A DNA stretch of 64,000 nucleotides, taken from contig NZ_CP016172.1 of the NCBI RefSeq assembly GCF_001676725.1, forward strand, positions 1,054,001 to 1,118,000, read 5' to 3'. The notes beneath the pieces are model-generated. The model did no database searches. It was not told the DNA's origin and saw nothing but the letters and a program-made list of their open reading frames with translations. Below are positions 63,200-64,000 of this stretch, piece after piece; positions within the stretch are counted from its first letter, which is position 1, and every line of letters starts with the position of its first letter. Source of the DNA: Bordetella flabilis (lineage in GTDB: Bacteria > Pseudomonadota > Gammaproteobacteria > Burkholderiales > Burkholderiaceae_B). Position numbers and translations under genes: made by a program.

Positions 63200-64000
63200 T
63201 CAGCCCAGGGTGATGAGGGGGGCGCTGACGATGATGTCGCCCACAGCCAGGATGTCGACGTCGCCCGTCGCGTTCAGCGAGATCGCGTCGCTTTCCAGCA
63301 TGGCGGTGGCGGGCGTCATGTTCAGGAAGGTGTCGCTGACGGTGATGGTCGTCGAAGCGGTGGAAATCATATTGGCGGTGGTAACTGCCTCCATGTACAG
63401 GGACTCGCCGATCACGCTGACGCCGGCGGGGCCCAGTCGCATGCAGGCGGTCGGGCCGCCCAGGAAGGCGCTGGGGGTGAGGAGGTCATAGTTCTCCAGC
63501 ACCGTCACCGTCATCTCGCCGACCTCCTCGGTTTTCTCGGCGGCGATGCCGTTCCACTTGCCGACGACCCACGAGGTCAGCGCATTGCTATAGCTGGCCG
63601 CATCCCGCACGATGTTTTTTTCCAGCAGGTTGATCTCCTTGGCGCCCACGCATTCAATCCCCAGCTTGAAGCCCAGCGTCGATTCGAATACGGCGGCTTC
63701 GGACATCTCCGCCTTCGCGCCAAAGAAGTGCTCGACGCACACCGCCTCGACGCTTTCGATCTTCACCCCCAGGAAATTCTCGATGACGATGCCGCCGCTC
63801 TGGCCGATGGTGACGCCCGAGGGCAGGCCCTCCACTTCCGAGCCGAGGAAATTCGCCTGGCTTTCGTTGCTGTCCGTGCCCGCGGCCACGCGATAGTGGC
63901 CGGGCACCTCGATCAGCATGCTGCTGCCGGCATACAGCTCGCCGTGCAGGTCCGTCTTGATGTGGAAGCCGTCGTCCACGCCGGACTCGTCGGACTTGCC
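63200..64000 (-). CDS. C-terminal part of a VgrG-like T6SS spike protein (partial)
   Basis: The frame is open to the right edge, so the gene begins outside the window; 266 residues are visible. They read as a series of short beta segments (TDLHGELYAGSSMLIEVPGH near the edge, then repeated IESVEAVCVEHFFGAKAEMS-like units, ending IIVSAPLITLG), in keeping with the beta-prism or C-terminal extension of VgrG spikes. The gene order, ahead of DUF2169, supports a VgrG identity, but the gp27/gp5 core is not seen. A gtg inside the visible part is not taken as a start. Confidence 0.6.
   Translation of the reverse strand, partial: GKSDESGVDDGFHIKTDLHGELYAGSSMLIEVPGHYRVAAGTDSNESQANFLGSEVEGLPSGVTIGQSGGIVIENFLGVKIESVEAVCVEHFFGAKAEMSEAAVFESTLGFKLGIECVGAKEINLLEKNIVRDAASYSNALTSWVVGKWNGIAAEKTEEVGEMTVTVLENYDLLTPSAFLGGPTACMRLGPAGVSVIGESLYMEAVTTANMISTASTTITVSDTFLNMTPATAMLESDAISLNATGDVDILAVGDIIVSAPLITLG

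Noticed and set aside
60016..63213. Very long open frame antisense to the pentapeptide genes
   Set aside because: A shadow of the real minus-strand genes; its repeats mirror the pentapeptide periodicity.

Overview
The window is about 64 kb of GC-rich DNA from a betaproteobacterium, most probably Bordetella or a close relative in the Alcaligenaceae. The reasons are orphan Bug-type (TctC-like) periplasmic receptors, many LysR regulators beside catabolic genes, a large PATR-repeat autotransporter, and a type VI secretion (T6SS) locus. The genus is an inference from gene content. I see no tRNA, rRNA, CRISPR array, transposase or phage gene.

Layout. 1-7.5 kb: end of a membrane protein, then a minus-strand set (YcaC-like cysteine hydrolase, MFS exporter with an ABM-like tail, pirin, XapX protein, exported amidohydrolase, DoxX) divergent from a LysR gene. 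7.5-8.7 kb: a non-coding cluster of repeats. 8.7-16.5 kb: SDR, IclR regulator, TRAP transporter dctPQM, Asp/Glu-racemase-like gene, Bug receptor and a lipoprotein SDR, a likely organic-acid uptake and catabolism block. 16.5-20.7 kb: DUF4142 lipoprotein; a frameshifted permease sharing a Fur-box-like site with a divergent Cys-containing protein; a kinase-like gene whose 3' end overlaps an antisense yrbL-like gene. 21-28.2 kb: DUF763, DUF1275 and a 1660-residue autotransporter. 28.7-37.3 kb: APC transporter with a PRC-barrel protein, VOC protein, MHS-type MFS with an orphan solute-binding protein, LysR/DoxX divergent pair, GT9 glycosyltransferase and BON protein. 37.5-50.5 kb: peptide-type SBP, BetT-like BCCT carrier, the run YihY - ABC exporter - M23 peptidase - cysteine hydrolase, then Bug receptor, IlvD/Edd dehydratase, LysR and a DapA-like lyase that look like a sugar-acid pathway. 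50.5-51.75 kb: a second copy of the repeat cluster. 51.76-64 kb: a minus-strand T6SS operon (VgrG-like C-terminus, DUF2169-pentapeptide protein, pentapeptide protein, DUF3540, PAAR-like DUF4150, TssJ, TssK, TssL, TssM).

Two things stand out. First, a repeat family occurs four times: a core of exactly 199 bp with near-perfect terminal inverted repeats inside a module of about 338 bp. Each copy lies 48-87 bp after the stop codon of a gene, in the same orientation relative to that gene, and the copies form converging pairs between convergent genes. The arms keep complementarity while changing sequence between copies. Second, TssM carries a C-terminal SPOR (peptidoglycan-binding) domain and has lost its Walker A motif, while TssL is the short form without a peptidoglycan-binding domain.
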